From: an uncultured Porphyromonadaceae bacterium
GTDB lineage: Bacteria > Bacteroidota > Bacteroidia > Bacteroidales > Muribaculaceae
DNA length: 32,506 nt
NCBI GenBank assembly: GCA_902495075.1
Contig: CABUVO010000038.1
Location: 1-32,506, forward strand
Reading direction: 5' to 3'
The notes under the pieces were generated by a model that worked only from the letters and a program-made list of their open reading frames with translations, was not told where the DNA came from and ran no database searches. The translations under genes and the position numbers were made by a program. Below are positions 1 through 7,978 of this stretch, piece by piece. The stretch's first letter is position 1. Each line of letters opens with the position of its first letter.

Positions 1-60
1 ACCGCAGTTCATGGTCAGGAACGCGGCTGCCGCGATAAGGCTGGTTCTTAATGGTCTCAT
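1..60 (-). CDS. Start of a secreted protein or lipoprotein (partial, runs off the left edge)
   Basis: Only the first 20 codons are present. On the minus strand an ATG at 60-58 opens a frame reading MRPLRTSLIAAAAFLTMNCG: a positively charged n-region, a hydrophobic core, then a Cys that could be a lipobox (M-N-C-G is a poor match, so ordinary secretion is also possible). Its ATG overlaps the stop of the upstream GH43 gene by one base (TGATG), which strongly suggests translational coupling in one operon. Its GC content is high, like the GH43 gene. The product cannot be named; a PUL enzyme or glycan-binding lipoprotein is the contextual guess. Confidence 0.55.
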   Translation of the reverse strand, partial: MRPLRTSLIAAAAFLTMNCG

Positions 61-1058
61 CAGTTATGTTGTTTCTTTTGGGATTTCAGGATCAGTGTCT
101 CGCCGGTGTCTTCAAGGGGATGGATACGCGCCCGTTCCGCTCCGGCGGGGTCGTTGGGCTGGTGCAGGATGAGGCAGAGCTCGCCGGAGAGCGTGCGGAA
201 GATCATCCCGTGGCCGCCGTTGTCGGGGAAGAGAGGCTGGTCATGCTGGATCCACGGACCCTTGACCGAACCGGTCGCGGACTCGGCGATGCCGATGGCG
301 TAGCCGTTCTTGCCGAAGCTCGACCAGATCATCAGGAGCTTTCCGGTCTTGGTGCGGTAGAGGCAGCAGCCGTCGGTGACGTAGCCCCTGGGCGATTCGG
401 GTGACGGCTGTATCCCGGTGGACCAGTCGGGTGCGGAGCCGTTGAAGAGCACCACCGGATTCCCTGTTGTTCCGGAAAGGTCCGGTGCAAGTTCGATCAG
501 CTCCATCGTGCCGTCGCCAAGCTCCACCCATTCGTGGCAGTAGACCATATAGGGCTTCCCGTCCTCCACCCAGAGGGTGCCGTCAAGCGCCATCATGCCG
601 GGGGTGTGGGGGAACCTGTCAAAAGGCACGAAGGGTCCCTCCGGTGAGTCGGCTCCGAAGATCTGGGTGCCCCGGTGAGTGAAGTCACCCCATCCGGGTT
701 GACTCTTTTTCCATTTTATGTCGCTGTTAATCGTGGCGAAAAGATAGTAGCGTCCGTTGTGGGCGTGCACCTCCGGAGCCCATACCGTCCCGGTCAGCGC
801 GTTGCCGTCAGGTATCCTCATCACGGTCTTCGGTCCATCCCAGTTCTCGAGGTCGCGGCTTGTGAACACTTCCACGCCACCTCGCACCTTGCCGTCACGG
901 TCAATGGTGTCGGACGTGCGGTACATGTAGTACACCCCAGCCACGCTGTCGGTCAGTATGTACGGATCACGGATGTTGATCTCTGACAATTTATAATTCC
1001 ACGCATATATATTAAAGGTTATAAAAGCTGCCAGAATGGTCATTAAAAATTTCCTCAT
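60..1058 (-). CDS. Secreted glycoside hydrolase family 43 enzyme
   Basis: This 332-residue protein has a signal peptide (MRKFLMTILAAFITFNIYA) and a single five-bladed propeller-type GH43 domain. Likely catalytic residues are Asp31 (INIRDPYI, general base), Asp149 (MALDGTLWVEDGKPYMVY, pKa modulator) and Glu166 (CHEW region, general acid). GH43 enzymes usually release arabinose, xylose or galactose from plant polysaccharides; the subfamily cannot be fixed here. The start was chosen at 1058 because the in-frame ATG at 1100 lies inside a dispersed repeat and would put 14 odd residues before a normal signal peptide. The body is very GC-rich (68% in lines sampled), while the first about 27 codons are AT-rich. 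It is separated from the SusE/F-like gene upstream by a terminator, so it probably has its own promoter. The next gene overlaps its stop. Confidence 0.83.
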   Translation of the reverse strand: MRKFLMTILAAFITFNIYAWNYKLSEINIRDPYILTDSVAGVYYMYRTSDTIDRDGKVRGGVEVFTSRDLENWDGPKTVMRIPDGNALTGTVWAPEVHAHNGRYYLFATINSDIKWKKSQPGWGDFTHRGTQIFGADSPEGPFVPFDRFPHTPGMMALDGTLWVEDGKPYMVYCHEWVELGDGTMELIELAPDLSGTTGNPVVLFNGSAPDWSTGIQPSPESPRGYVTDGCCLYRTKTGKLLMIWSSFGKNGYAIGIAESATGSVKGPWIQHDQPLFPDNGGHGMIFRTLSGELCLILHQPNDPAGAERARIHPLEDTGETLILKSQKKQHN

Positions 1059-1079
1059 GCCTCTCGAAAAAGTAATTAA

Positions 1080-1187
1080 TTTAAGTTTCGCAAGCTTCAA
1101 CTTAAAGTTTAAGAGTTTATAAGTTTAAGAGTTTGTAAGTTTAAAAGTCTATCAGATGCTAATACGACTGAGTTTTCATTTATTTGT
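1080..1187. repeat. Dispersed AT-rich repeat, copy 1
   Basis: This roughly 108-bp intergenic segment reappears at 16934-17025. Both begin with TTTAAGTTTCGCAAGCTTCA, continue with tandem 16-bp units and end in a shared CAGATGC...ATTTATT segment. Outside the number of units they differ at about seven positions. Copy 1 has three 16-bp units and copy 2 has two. Both sit just upstream of a minus-strand gene (here GH43, start at 1058). No protein is encoded. Confidence 0.85.
1105..1152. repeat. Three 16-bp tandem repeats inside copy 1
   Basis: The units are AAGTTTAAGAGTTTAT (1105-1120), AAGTTTAAGAGTTTGT (1121-1136) and AAGTTTAAAAGTCTAT (1137-1152). The third is the most diverged. Confidence 0.85.
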
Positions 1188-1210
1188 TTGAGTCAAAATA
1201 ATTGAAAATT

Positions 1211-1258
1211 AAAAAGCTTTAGAGTCTTTAAATCATTATAGTTTAAAGACTCTAAAGC
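1211..1258 (-). terminator. Rho-independent terminator of the left SusCD operon
   Basis: The arms 1216-1232 and 1242-1258 pair perfectly over 17 bp around a 9-nt loop. Read on the minus strand the stem is followed by TTTTTAATTTT. It lies 18 nt beyond the stop of the last SusE/F-like gene (1276), the right place and polarity to end that operon and separate it from the GH43 gene. Confidence 0.88.
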
Positions 1259-1275
1259 CTTAATATTCAAAACGA

Positions 1276-2346
1276 TTATTTTGCAATCTTTATTGCCTTC
1301 CCTGGTGTCTTCACAACGTAAACACCATTTGAGAGACCTGCTGCTGTAAGTGCTTCTCCTGCTGACTGTGCCACCTTGCGGCCTGCGATGTCATAAACCT
1401 CTATACCTGCGTTGGCACCTTCAACCACGAGTTCGTCACCGACAAACCATGCTTTGAGCGTGCTGTCGGCAATCTCAGACACTCCGGAACCCTCAATCTC
1501 CTCGAATTTGATGGTGTCGTCGTCAAGGTTCAGTGTCATTCTGTACGTCTTTTCGGGTGTGCATAGTTCAGGAGCGAAACCCCAGAAATGGTCGTTGACT
1601 GCATCTGATTCTGTATTTTCGGTATTACCCCACACTCGTTTCACCGGATATGTCTCTCCCGGTGTCACAAGTTTCACGTTGGGGGCTTTGCCCGCCTCTT
1701 CGTTGTAGTCACATTCTTCGGGGATGTAGAACCAGGTCTCCCAATAGTTGCCCGGATAAGATATAAACTTGAAATGTTTGCGGGCGGGATTCGGAGCCAA
1801 TGAGCCTTCCCAAACGAAAGTGTTTTCCGTACCCTCTGCCGGATACATGTTATAGGTATAGGGCACGGAGGCTGTATCCCACTGATTGGAGACAGCACCC
1901 ATCGGCACCACCATCGGAGGCATGTCAGCGACTAAGTCCGCGGTAATATAGACAGAATCGCCGTTATCACCGAAATATACCTTAATGTCATATGTACCCA
2001 TTTCATCATATGTTACCCAGAAATTGTTTCCATCACCGGCACCAGTGATAATCGTAGCCGTCGAGGCGTCTTTCAAATGCCAGCCGCCAAGCTCCGGTCC
2101 ATACTGTACGCCGGTTTGCCAGTCGCGGGCATCGATGAATCGAAGGTTCTGCATATAGCAGGGACCATGGTAGCTGAACACGCCATCGCCTTCGTTTGTC
2201 ATTTCCAAGGCAATATCAATATGCCACAGACTCGGCGAAGCCTCACCAACCATATAGAGATGTTCGGGGATTGCAGCTGATAGAGAAGCTGCGCTCAACA
2301 GCATGGCACTTCCTAACGCCATAGCTTTAATTATATTCTGTTTCAT
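1276..2346 (-). CDS. SusE/F-like glycan-binding protein with T9SS sorting tail
   Basis: This 356-residue protein has a type I signal peptide (cleavage near residue 24, no lipobox). Residues about 26-135 form one SusE/F-type domain (PEHLYMVGEAS...), and about 145-283 form a second module (VVPMGAVSNQWDT, HFKFIS, TPEKTYRMTLNLDD). The last about 68 residues (289-356) match a type IX secretion C-terminal domain: SEIAD, VYDIAGRKVAQ, LSNGVYVVK, ending KIAK. The second module and tail closely resemble the end of the neighbouring 576-residue protein, so the two are paralogues. It is the last gene of the SusC operon, 27 nt after its paralogue and just before the terminator. The inferred role is binding glycan at or outside the cell surface; no catalytic motif is visible. 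Confidence 0.8.
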   Translation of the reverse strand: MKQNIIKAMALGSAMLLSAASLSAAIPEHLYMVGEASPSLWHIDIALEMTNEGDGVFSYHGPCYMQNLRFIDARDWQTGVQYGPELGGWHLKDASTATIITGAGDGNNFWVTYDEMGTYDIKVYFGDNGDSVYITADLVADMPPMVVPMGAVSNQWDTASVPYTYNMYPAEGTENTFVWEGSLAPNPARKHFKFISYPGNYWETWFYIPEECDYNEEAGKAPNVKLVTPGETYPVKRVWGNTENTESDAVNDHFWGFAPELCTPEKTYRMTLNLDDDTIKFEEIEGSGVSEIADSTLKAWFVGDELVVEGANAGIEVYDIAGRKVAQSAGEALTAAGLSNGVYVVKTPGKAIKIAK

Positions 2347-2373
2347 AATTTTTAAGGTTAAGATTAAAAATGT

Positions 2374-4104
2374 TTATTTCGCTATTTTGATGGAAGTTCC
2401 GGCGGCTTTTACAACATAGATTCCATTGGAAAGTCCTGATGCTGTAAGTGTCCCGCTGTTTGACTGAGCAACCTTACGACCGGATATGTCATAAACTTCG
2501 ATATCGGCGGAAGCTCCTTCCACAATAAGATCGTCTCCAACAAAACGCGCTTTAAGTGTGGCATCAGCAATCTCTGAAACGTTTACTGAAGTATTTGTCC
2601 TCTCAAATTTTATAGTATTATTATTAAGGTTCAGAGTCGCCTTATATATCTTGTCAGGTGTGCAAGCTTCTGCCGGCAGGCTCCAGTATGATTCAAGATT
2701 TCCATTGCCCTCCCAGCCTATTTTCACAGGATATTCCTTGTCAAATTCCACTGTCTTGATGCTGCTTCCGTTGTTACCGGAACCATCCGTTTCAGCCGGC
2801 AAATAATAATCTATATTACTGTTCCACTCTCCGGTGCGTGATATAAATTTAAAATGCCTTATATCTTGCGTGTCGGTTATTGCACCTTGCCATTCGTACA
2901 CGCCGGGAGTTACCGCCTTTATGTCTTTGTTATCGGTTTTTTCGGAATACCATTGACCGGTAGCAGAACCCAACGGGATTACCTGCGAGGGACCGGAGAG
3001 ATACTCACCTGTAATAGCCGCATTACTGCCATTGCCTGCAAAGGTTACAGTCAGTTTCCATATACCCGCCTTTCCTAAAAGCCAGTGATAATCGAAGCAC
3101 TTGCTCCAATCTGGTGCAATTACTGCAATTTTCGATCCCTCAAGATCGCTATTGCCCTTTTCGGGTGCATAACGGGTTGCTTTCCAGCTTTTATCGGTTA
3201 ACAATATAAAGTCACCCCTGTACATGTCGCCTTCATACGTGAATACGCCGTCACTTGTCTTGGTAAATGCAACAGGATTAGTCTCGGCGTCCCAATTTGC
3301 CGAGGTTGCCGGACCACACATATAGAGGTTCTCAGGGATTGGTGTATTCAGATTCTCTGCCGTAATCTCTATGTCTGTACCGGTGAAGGTCACCGTCAAT
3401 TTCCATTTGCTGGTTACATTTATAACCCAGTGATAATCTCTGCGGAAGTCTCCAGCGAGTACAGCTCCAGCAGAAGTAGCCGCTTTTTCTATTTTGGTAT
3501 TGGCATTCATTGGCGCATAACGGGTGCCATCCCAGCCTGCGACATCCATGATTATTAACTCACCTTCATTCATGTCTCCCACATACGTGAAAACACCATC
3601 TCCGGCAGAAGTAAATTCAACCCCATTCTCAGCCGACCAGCCTGCCGAGGTTGCCGGACCACACATATAGAGGTGCTCTGGGGTTTGGGTCAGCTGTTTC
3701 TTGGCTGCAACCATTACATTGTCTCCTTCCTCATTAAAGACTACGGTCAGTTTCCATGTACCGGTGCTTTTTACAACCCAATGATTTTCAAAGTGTGAGC
3801 CTCCGGTGATTTCAGATAGAGCAGTATTCGTTTCCTCCAGATTGGTTGGGTTTGCTTCGGGGACAATACGGGTTCCGTCCCAACCTTTTTCCGTCATTAA
3901 AATCAGGTGATCTGCAAACAGGGTACCCTCATAGGTGAATACACCGTCAGCTGTCTTGGTAAACTCTACAGCATTGCCCGCATCCCAGTTTACCGAGGTA
4001 GCGCCACCACACATGTAGAGATTTTCTGGGATTGCAGCAGAAACGGCAGATGCTCCGAGCATTGCCATTGCAACAACAAAACCTCTGAGTAAAAGTTTCT
4101 TCAT
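2374..4104 (-). CDS. Multi-domain SusE/F-like protein with T9SS sorting tail
   Basis: This 576-residue protein has a signal peptide ending near residue 24 (SAVSAAIPENL) and no lipobox. Three homologous domains begin near residues 26, 142 and 257, each opening with PE[NH]LYMCG.ATS..W and containing a DGVFTYEG-like strand and a W.LTV.F strand. A fourth, different module (about 374-500) matches the second module of the downstream paralogue. Residues 509-576 are a T9SS tail (VYDISGRKVAQ, LSNGIYVVK). The domains resemble the repeats of starch-binding SusE/SusF, which are lipoproteins in the classic system; here the T9SS would export and attach or release the protein. Binding of glycan is inferred. 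It lies 24 nt after the GH27-like gene. Repeats 2 and 3 share a 32-nt identical DNA stretch. Confidence 0.82.
   Translation of the reverse strand: MKKLLLRGFVVAMAMLGASAVSAAIPENLYMCGGATSVNWDAGNAVEFTKTADGVFTYEGTLFADHLILMTEKGWDGTRIVPEANPTNLEETNTALSEITGGSHFENHWVVKSTGTWKLTVVFNEEGDNVMVAAKKQLTQTPEHLYMCGPATSAGWSAENGVEFTSAGDGVFTYVGDMNEGELIIMDVAGWDGTRYAPMNANTKIEKAATSAGAVLAGDFRRDYHWVINVTSKWKLTVTFTGTDIEITAENLNTPIPENLYMCGPATSANWDAETNPVAFTKTSDGVFTYEGDMYRGDFILLTDKSWKATRYAPEKGNSDLEGSKIAVIAPDWSKCFDYHWLLGKAGIWKLTVTFAGNGSNAAITGEYLSGPSQVIPLGSATGQWYSEKTDNKDIKAVTPGVYEWQGAITDTQDIRHFKFISRTGEWNSNIDYYLPAETDGSGNNGSSIKTVEFDKEYPVKIGWEGNGNLESYWSLPAEACTPDKIYKATLNLNNNTIKFERTNTSVNVSEIADATLKARFVGDDLIVEGASADIEVYDISGRKVAQSNSGTLTASGLSNGIYVVKAAGTSIKIAK
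3298..3674. repeat. Identical 32-nt stretches in neighbouring domain repeats
   Basis: Positions 3298-3329 and 3643-3674 are identical over 32 nt and lie exactly 345 bp (115 codons) apart, encoding the LYMCGPATSA start of two SusE/F-like domains. The corresponding part of repeat 1 (near 3990-4025) is clearly more diverged. This points to recent duplication or gene conversion. Confidence 0.8.
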
Positions 4105-4128
4105 GACATTTAATAATTAATTGGTTAT

Positions 4129-5583
4129 TTATTTTGTTAGTTTCACCACTTTGCATCCATGTCGGGCAATCGTAGCCGTGAATTCAGTCTCTGCTGTGCC
4201 TTCATCAGCATGTTTCCAAAGGTCTCTCACATTGTATGCTCCGGAAAGACCGATATCAGAAAGATTCACGCTCATTTTGCGGGGCGCATCCTCACGATTG
4301 AACATCGCCATCACAACATCACCATTGCTCATCGTTCCATACCATATGCAGCTCCCTTCGCTGTTGATTGTATCAGACAAAGGTTTGCCGACAAATCCGT
4401 CGGTATTCAAGGCAAGGAGTTCCTCGTTGGTATAGAATTTATCGAGATTACCTATTGTTTCAGGTGTGTCGGCAATGGTGACAGGACCACCGGCTATCAG
4501 CTGTAACGATACCTGCGAACGGCGTTCGTCATCTGTAGTGCATTTGTTAAGACGAAGGAAATCACCGTCGAGGATAACTTTGCCTTTACCTCCGATATGG
4601 CTCCAGTGAGTGAAGCCGTCCATCTGGTTGTCGGCATAGGGCCATCGGTCATAGATCGTCCCACGGTTGAAAGATGAGAAATGATGCCATCCACCTATAT
4701 TGGCGTCCTGAACAATTCGGGTCATGTTGCAGTATTTTTTCTCCAGCTCCGCATCATTGTAGAGCTCGGGCATGACGATTGATGTAAATATGCCGTATTT
4801 CGTAGCTGATTCGCAGATGTAGGCAAGTCCTCGTTCATAACGCTCTCTGCCGTAACCGCAAGTCACGGGCGTATCGCGACCGGGATCGCCATCCTCATAC
4901 CAGCACATGAAGTCCATGCGCACGTAATCCACCCCTAAGTCATGATAATGCTTGAAGAAGCCGTCTATATATTCGCGTGCCCCGGGATGATCCGTGACAA
5001 CCCATGTAAAATCAGTTCTGTCTGTGACCGATGGGTAAAGTACCTTATCTTGTGCATTGCGTGTCAGCGAACGTAAGGTATAATTGGTTCCGGGAACTTT
5101 ACTGTCAAGATTTCCCTTTATCCATAGCGGATTGTCATAAACGCCTACCTTCAGTCCTTTCTCTTTGGCACGGCGTACAAGTTCCTTAAGAGGCATCGAG
5201 CCATAGTGCGACATGTATCCGCTGCCGTCGCGTGAGAGCTGAGGCAGGAAACCGTCGGTGCATATCATGTCGTAACCATAGGGCTTGAACTTAGTCGCCA
5301 TCATGTCGATCACGGCATCCCATTGGTCGGAAGTAAGGTCCATCTCATGATAAGGTACTCCGGCAATCTCCATCTCACGGGCATATTCATAGACTGTCCA
5401 GTAAAGGGGAGCCTTGTATTTATGAATATCGCCGGGCACCGGCAATGCGGGAAGCTCCGGTGTCGGATCGGGAGTGGGACCTACGGGTCCATCCTCCTTA
5501 TTATCTTTACAGGAACCGGTGAAGGCTATGACCCCGCAAAAGCCAATCATCGCTATTCTCTTTAATAAATTCCTAATTTCCAT
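4129..5583 (-). CDS. Clan GH-D (GH27-like) glycoside hydrolase lipoprotein
   Basis: This 484-residue protein has a lipobox ending at Cys25 (FTGSC), then a Pro-rich linker (about 33-50), a (beta/alpha)8 domain and a C-terminal beta-sandwich. Features of GH27/GH36 relatives are YGYDMICTDGF (strand 2 region), GLKVGVYDNPL (strand 3), YVRMDF with Asp224 as probable nucleophile, IVQDANIGGW with Asp293 as candidate acid/base, and AGGPVTIADTPETIGNL...NTDG, which parallels the end of the GH27 barrel. Characterised relatives include alpha-galactosidases, beta-L-arabinopyranosidases and isomalto-dextranases; the sequence is too far from the classical motifs to choose. The ATG at 5583 was chosen because it starts the lipoprotein signal; a longer frame from 5664 adds a non-signal-like leader. 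It sits between the SusE/F-like genes of the operon. Confidence 0.72.
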   Translation of the reverse strand: MEIRNLLKRIAMIGFCGVIAFTGSCKDNKEDGPVGPTPDPTPELPALPVPGDIHKYKAPLYWTVYEYAREMEIAGVPYHEMDLTSDQWDAVIDMMATKFKPYGYDMICTDGFLPQLSRDGSGYMSHYGSMPLKELVRRAKEKGLKVGVYDNPLWIKGNLDSKVPGTNYTLRSLTRNAQDKVLYPSVTDRTDFTWVVTDHPGAREYIDGFFKHYHDLGVDYVRMDFMCWYEDGDPGRDTPVTCGYGRERYERGLAYICESATKYGIFTSIVMPELYNDAELEKKYCNMTRIVQDANIGGWHHFSSFNRGTIYDRWPYADNQMDGFTHWSHIGGKGKVILDGDFLRLNKCTTDDERRSQVSLQLIAGGPVTIADTPETIGNLDKFYTNEELLALNTDGFVGKPLSDTINSEGSCIWYGTMSNGDVVMAMFNREDAPRKMSVNLSDIGLSGAYNVRDLWKHADEGTAETEFTATIARHGCKVVKLTK

Positions 5584-5705
5584 GTTGTTATATTTTATAT
5601 CAATATTTTGAAAACATTGCAGGAGATGCCCTCGTCCCGACATTATGCCGAGACAAGGGAACATTTCTGTTAACCTAAAACTACCTGCTTTTCAGTTCTT
5701 GAATA

Positions 5706-6173
5706 TCATAATCCGAGATAAGTGGTGCTGAAAGTCCAGTTTCGCAAATCGAACACAAGCCGATAATTGCCGGAATCCTTTACAGCCCATTTAAGGTCTT
5801 CACCTTCGGGATAAAGCTGGAAGGGGTCATTGTCGATATTGACTTTACTTATGGGCGAACCGGCGGTCAGAGGACGTATACATGGAGCTCCCCAGTTTCC
5901 CGGAGTCAGATATGCCTTCATCTCACCTCTTGTCAGGTTTCCCTCGTAGATGAATACCAAAGGATCTTCATCACTGGGAGTCAGAAGATACGGACTATCT
6001 ATGTTCCATCCTACAGGTGTGGCGTCACCAACAATATATAGGGTGGAGGTCTTGATAGGGATGTTTCCCTCTATTACTATGAGATCCCTCTCTTCATCGC
6101 AGCTTGTCGTGAACAGCCCCATGACAGCTATTGCCGCAGTTGCTACTAATGATGTTAATTTAAATATCTTCAT
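5706..6173 (-). CDS. Small SusE/F-like lipoprotein
   Basis: This 155-residue protein has a lipobox ending at Cys25 (LFTTSC), then a single SusE/F-type domain: STLYIVGDATPVGWN, VFIYEGNLTRGEMKAYL and a final Y.LVFDLRNWTFS strand. SusE-position proteins bind glycan at the outer surface next to SusC/SusD, but the usual SusE has two or more domains, so this is a reduced form. It lies 48 nt after SusD and 122 nt before the GH27-like start. Its domain is homologous to those of the two T9SS-tailed proteins further down the operon. Confidence 0.8.
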   Translation of the reverse strand: MKIFKLTSLVATAAIAVMGLFTTSCDEERDLIVIEGNIPIKTSTLYIVGDATPVGWNIDSPYLLTPSDEDPLVFIYEGNLTRGEMKAYLTPGNWGAPCIRPLTAGSPISKVNIDNDPFQLYPEGEDLKWAVKDSGNYRLVFDLRNWTFSTTYLGL

Positions 6174-6221
6174 TTCGTTGATTTCGTTGTTAGTTACTCA
6201 ATTTTGGAGTTTAGGAGCTAC

Positions 6222-7949
6222 TTAATTATAGCCTGGATTCTGTTTGAGCGCGGGATTGGTTGTGATCTGAACGCGCGGCACAGGATATATCTTGGCATGA
6301 TCGTCGACATCCGGATTCTTGTCCCACCATTTGCCTGTGCAGAATTTTCCGAAACGGATCAGATCTATGCGGCGACGTCCTTCCGCAAGGAATTCGCGTC
6401 CCCATTCGTCAAGCATCTCATCCATGTCAAGAGTTACGTTTCCTTCGGGGGCATAAAGCACATGGCTAAGCATTGCCTTGGGGTAGTACCGACGGCGCAC
6501 GCTATTGAGCAGCTTGCCCGCTGCAGGGGCGTCACCCTTGCGCAGCTTACATTCAGCAAGCGCATATATAATCTCCGGCAGACGGATCTCCGCAAAATCA
6601 CCTTCTCCGGCGCCCGGATCGTTGTCGCTATACATAGGATACTTCACCGTGTACCATCCGGAATTGTAGTCACCGGTGGTCATGTTGCTGGTTGCTGAAG
6701 TGAGCCATTTGTCTTCCTTCATGCTGTGGAACTGCCCCACGGCATCACGGATACAAAGGACATAAGGTGTCTCGGGAGCCGTCAGCTTACGTGTGACGTT
6801 GCCCACCTTGTATTCCAGATTGCCGAAAAGGAACATACCCTCGCGTTTGCCTCCTCCAAGGTTCTTATATTTCGTCAGACGAACATCACCCGGATACTTC
6901 CTGAATTTCTGCACTGTCATGCCGAGCTCAAAATCGTAAAGCTTACCGGTAGGATCATAACTTGGAGAACATACGAACTCACCGTTGTGTCCGCCGTGCT
7001 TCACCTTGTAGTCGTTGAAGAAAAGCTCCGAATTTGAAGGTACACCCCAGTTGTAAAGCTGGTGATAGTGCCAGCTTGTGTAATTACAAGAACCGGAGAA
7101 AAAGAAGACCAGCTCATCGCATTTGTCGTTCTCGGAGTCAAACGGTGCATCCCAGCGGTCGTCAACCTTATAGGCGCCATATACACCGTCAACAATATCC
7201 TGCGCAACCTTCTCGCAATCTTCGAGGCGATCAACGCCTATCCATTCTTTTGCATTGAGATACAATCTGACGAGCAATGCAGCCGCGCCACCCTGAGTCC
7301 ATAGATTGGCATATTGGGAACCGGAGCCAAGGGTCTCCTTTTTATAGAGCAATGGAATGGATTCCTTAAGTTCGGTCTCGACAAAGTTGAATATGAATTC
7401 AGGCGGAACCTGTGACATGCTGTTTTGCGACGGGTCATCGTAGCTTACAGAGAACGGCACATTGCGGAATGCGTCAAGAAGACGTATGTAATACCAACAG
7501 CGCAACACTCTGTTCTGCGTTCTCAGAGAATTGAACTCCTCTTCAGAGAATCCGAATTTCGCAGGATCAAGTTGATTAAAGCGGTCGATAGCGAAATTGC
7601 ATTGTCCGATGCCGGCAAAGCAGGAATCCCATTCGTCATGCACATGACGTGAGATATCCGGAGTCCATGTGTGATAATGGAATTGCCGCCATACGCCACC
7701 ATCATCCCAGCTTCCGTCGCGACGGGGGATTATCAGCTGATCGCCCGGAAGTTCCTGAATTCTGAAGCGTGGCACTATTGTCCAGTACCCATGTTCAAAA
7801 GAACGGAACGCCATTGCAATTACGTCTTCTCTCGTGTTGAAATAGTTGTTGGAGCTTACCTGGTTATAGACGGTCTCGTCAAGATCTGTACATCCCGACA
7901 GAGTCAACGTCGCAATAGCCAAGCCCGCTAAATATTTATATGGTTTCAT
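6222..7949 (-). CDS. SusD-like outer-membrane glycan-binding lipoprotein
   Basis: This 575-residue protein has a lipobox at Cys20 (LTLSGC). The N-terminal start TDLDETVYNQVSSNNYF, the region FAIDRFNQ...RTQNRVLRCWYYIRLLDAFRNVPFS, and the C-terminal EIRLPEIIYALAECKLRKGD, EFLAEGRRRIDLIRFGKF and YPVPRVQITTNPALKQNPGYN are hallmark SusD/RagB signatures. SusD-like proteins cap the SusC channel and capture oligosaccharides. The gene starts 29 nt after the SusC stop, the canonical pairing. Confidence 0.95.
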   Translation of the reverse strand: MKPYKYLAGLAIATLTLSGCTDLDETVYNQVSSNNYFNTREDVIAMAFRSFEHGYWTIVPRFRIQELPGDQLIIPRRDGSWDDGGVWRQFHYHTWTPDISRHVHDEWDSCFAGIGQCNFAIDRFNQLDPAKFGFSEEEFNSLRTQNRVLRCWYYIRLLDAFRNVPFSVSYDDPSQNSMSQVPPEFIFNFVETELKESIPLLYKKETLGSGSQYANLWTQGGAAALLVRLYLNAKEWIGVDRLEDCEKVAQDIVDGVYGAYKVDDRWDAPFDSENDKCDELVFFFSGSCNYTSWHYHQLYNWGVPSNSELFFNDYKVKHGGHNGEFVCSPSYDPTGKLYDFELGMTVQKFRKYPGDVRLTKYKNLGGGKREGMFLFGNLEYKVGNVTRKLTAPETPYVLCIRDAVGQFHSMKEDKWLTSATSNMTTGDYNSGWYTVKYPMYSDNDPGAGEGDFAEIRLPEIIYALAECKLRKGDAPAAGKLLNSVRRRYYPKAMLSHVLYAPEGNVTLDMDEMLDEWGREFLAEGRRRIDLIRFGKFCTGKWWDKNPDVDDHAKIYPVPRVQITTNPALKQNPGYN

Positions 7950-7978
7950 TGTAAATTGATTCTTGGTTTTACTTGGAA

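Noticed and set aside
1059..1100. Longer GH43 start at 1100
   Set aside because: The extra 14 codons fall inside the dispersed repeat and would place a non-signal leader before a normal signal peptide starting at 1058.
5584..5664. Longer start for the GH27-like gene at 5664
   Set aside because: The 27 extra residues are not signal-like and the lipoprotein signal begins cleanly at the ATG at 5583.
6204..6698. 164-codon plus-strand frame over the end of SusD
   Set aside because: It is antisense to a well-supported SusD gene and shows no recognisable domain or signal.
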